Source of the DNA: JAZTZP01 sp045637525
GTDB lineage: Bacteria; Bacillota; Clostridia; UBA1381
Length of the DNA: 6,877 nt
Reading direction: 5' to 3'
Assembly: GCA_045637525.1 (NCBI GenBank)
Contig: JAZTZP010000160.1
Span: 1-6,877, forward strand
The translations under genes were made by a program, and so were the position numbers. A model generated the notes under the pieces. It was not told where the DNA came from and searched no databases. It saw only the letters and a program-made list of their open reading frames with translations. Shown piece by piece: positions 6,373-6,877 of the stretch (the stretch's first letter is position 1; the number at the start of each line of letters is the position of its first letter).

Positions 6373-6413
6373 AAAATATTTTACAGGGAAAACACCTTGT
6401 AAAATATTTTTTT
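6373..6413 (+). terminator. Strong intrinsic terminator after the chrA-like pair
   Basis: Bases 6373-6388 pair with 6395-6410 over 16 bp with one G-T wobble, around the loop AAAACA, and the stem runs into a T tract ending at 6413. The mirrored A tract on the left side means that it could also work on the minus strand. Confidence 0.9.
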
Positions 6414-6450
6414 GCTGTTTGTCGTAAAAAATGTGTCGTTTGTCGTTTTT

Positions 6451-6481
6451 TTCACAAAAGTTAGAAATTTTATGTTAGAAT
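6451..6481 (+). promoter_or_regulatory. Promoter of the WXG100 gene
   Basis: An extended -10 (TG at 6473-6474, TAGAAT at 6476-6481) is preceded by TTCACA (6451-6456) with 19-bp spacing, a little long. RNA would start near 6488, leaving a leader of about 80 nt before the ATG at 6569. The terminator upstream implies that a promoter must lie in this interval, which supports the call. Confidence 0.6.
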
Positions 6482-6492
6482 GAACTTGTAAT

Positions 6493-6506
6493 TGAGGTTG
6501 ACCTCA
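6493..6506. promoter_or_regulatory. Palindrome at the transcription start of the WXG100 gene
   Basis: TGAGGT-TG-ACCTCA is a perfect inverted repeat with 6-bp arms, placed about 12 nt after the predicted -10 box. It could be a repressor operator, or a small hairpin at the 5' end of the mRNA that stabilises it. Neither can be decided from the sequence. Confidence 0.45.
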
Positions 6507-6568
6507 TAAAACAAAAAACAAAAATAAAAAACAAAAATAAAATTAATTAAAAAAAGGAGAAATTAAAA
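6507..6568 (+). promoter_or_regulatory. A-rich leader and strong ribosome site
   Basis: The leader is almost free of G and C and contains a short direct repeat of an ACAAAAATAAAA-type unit (around 6517-6540). It ends in AAAAAAAGGAG (6550-6560), eight nt before the ATG. An unstructured A-rich leader with a strong Shine-Dalgarno sequence is typical of highly translated genes in low-GC Firmicutes. Confidence 0.6.
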
Positions 6569-6856
6569 ATGGCAAAATTTACAGTAACACCGGCACAACT
6601 TAATTCAGTAAGAGGCGAGATTGAGAACTTAAACGGAAAGTTCAATCACATCTTAGCAGAGCTTATCGACACAGAGGAAAGCTTAAACGGACAATGGGAA
6701 GGCGAAGCAAAGCGCAAGTATCAGATGGAGTTTAAAAAAGACGTTGAAAAGATGAGACGTTTCCACACAACGATGACAACATACATCGCAACACTCGGTA
6801 ACATCTCAAGAAAGTATCAGACAACAGAAGCAAGAAACGTGAATTTAATTCACTAA
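6569..6856 (+). CDS. WXG100-family protein, EsxA-like type VIIb substrate
   Basis: The 95-aa protein has the size and helical-hairpin pattern of WXG100 proteins. Two long amphipathic helices flank a turn with W43-E44-G45 (LNGQWEGEAKRKYQ), and the C-terminal targeting motif YxxxE is present as Y83-QTT-E87. There is no signal peptide, as expected for export through the membrane ATPase EssC/YukB of a type VIIb system. Such proteins form head-to-tail dimers and act as secreted partners or chaperones of larger toxins. Its codons prefer AAC, TTC, ATC, GAC and CAC where the nearby genes mostly use T-ending ones, a sign of high expression. It has its own promoter and leader, separated from the chrA-like pair by a terminator. 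The secretion machinery itself is not in the window, so function is inferred from the family. Confidence 0.92.
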   Translation: MAKFTVTPAQLNSVRGEIENLNGKFNHILAELIDTEESLNGQWEGEAKRKYQMEFKKDVEKMRRFHTTMTTYIATLGNISRKYQTTEARNVNLIH

Positions 6857-6861
6857 TATAT

Positions 6862-6870
6862 AAAGAAAGG
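6862..6870 (+). promoter_or_regulatory. Likely ribosome site of a gene beyond the window
   Basis: AAAGAAAGG lies six nt after the WXG100 stop and seven nt before the window ends, with no terminator between. A further gene, possibly a second Esx-type or type VIIb component, probably begins at or just after the edge. Confidence 0.4.
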
Positions 6871-6877
6871 TTTTAAA

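Overview
The window reads as chromosomal DNA of a low-GC Gram-positive anaerobe. I infer a gut-type Clostridia member (Oscillospirales/Lachnospirales-like) from AT-rich codon use, strong GGAGG-type ribosome sites, a nadA-nadB-nadC-niaR operon, split short-chain ChrA transporters and a WXG100 protein. The species cannot be fixed from the sequence. All supported genes lie on the + strand. Stop codons fit the standard bacterial code: TGA ends both chrA-like genes.

Left end (1-824): the first 232 bases are an array of about nine short perfect or near-perfect hairpins. At least five adjacent pairs are separated by the same 7-nt spacer, ATATCGC (or its reverse complement at the left edge). No credible gene lies in the array. 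It is followed by a consensus sigma-A promoter (TTGACA-N17-TGTTATAAT). That promoter drives a stretch of very small reading frames that look broken: a 24-codon frame with protein-like content but no usable start (358-432), then an unknown gene that appears to carry a one-base deletion near 597 (439-806).

Centre (825-5158): a single HD-domain phosphohydrolase of the YfbR/HDDC2 type ends at a good intrinsic terminator. A new promoter with a candidate operator then starts the NAD de novo operon. NadB (L-aspartate oxidase) makes iminoaspartate, NadA (4Fe-4S quinolinate synthase) condenses it with dihydroxyacetone phosphate to quinolinate, and NadC turns quinolinate into nicotinate mononucleotide. 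The last gene of the set encodes NiaR, the nicotinate-responsive repressor expected to control the operon. The genes overlap or nearly touch (nadA/nadB 1-nt gap, nadB/nadC 8-nt overlap, nadC/niaR 12-nt gap), so one transcript is likely.

Right part (5220-6358): two half-size ChrA-family membrane proteins overlap by 4 nt (ATGA). They follow niaR by 61 nt with no visible terminator, so they may be read from the nad promoter. They end at a strong terminator (6373-6413).

Right edge (6414-6877): a separate promoter, a 14-nt palindrome and an A-rich leader precede a WXG100/EsxA-like gene with W-E-G and C-terminal YxxxE motifs. Its C-ending codon bias differs from its neighbours and suggests high expression. 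A ribosome-site-like sequence at the last bases suggests that another gene follows just outside the window, perhaps more of a type VIIb secretion locus.

The most unusual items are the uniformly spaced hairpin array and the consensus promoter that feeds a frameshifted, unrecognised small-gene cluster.
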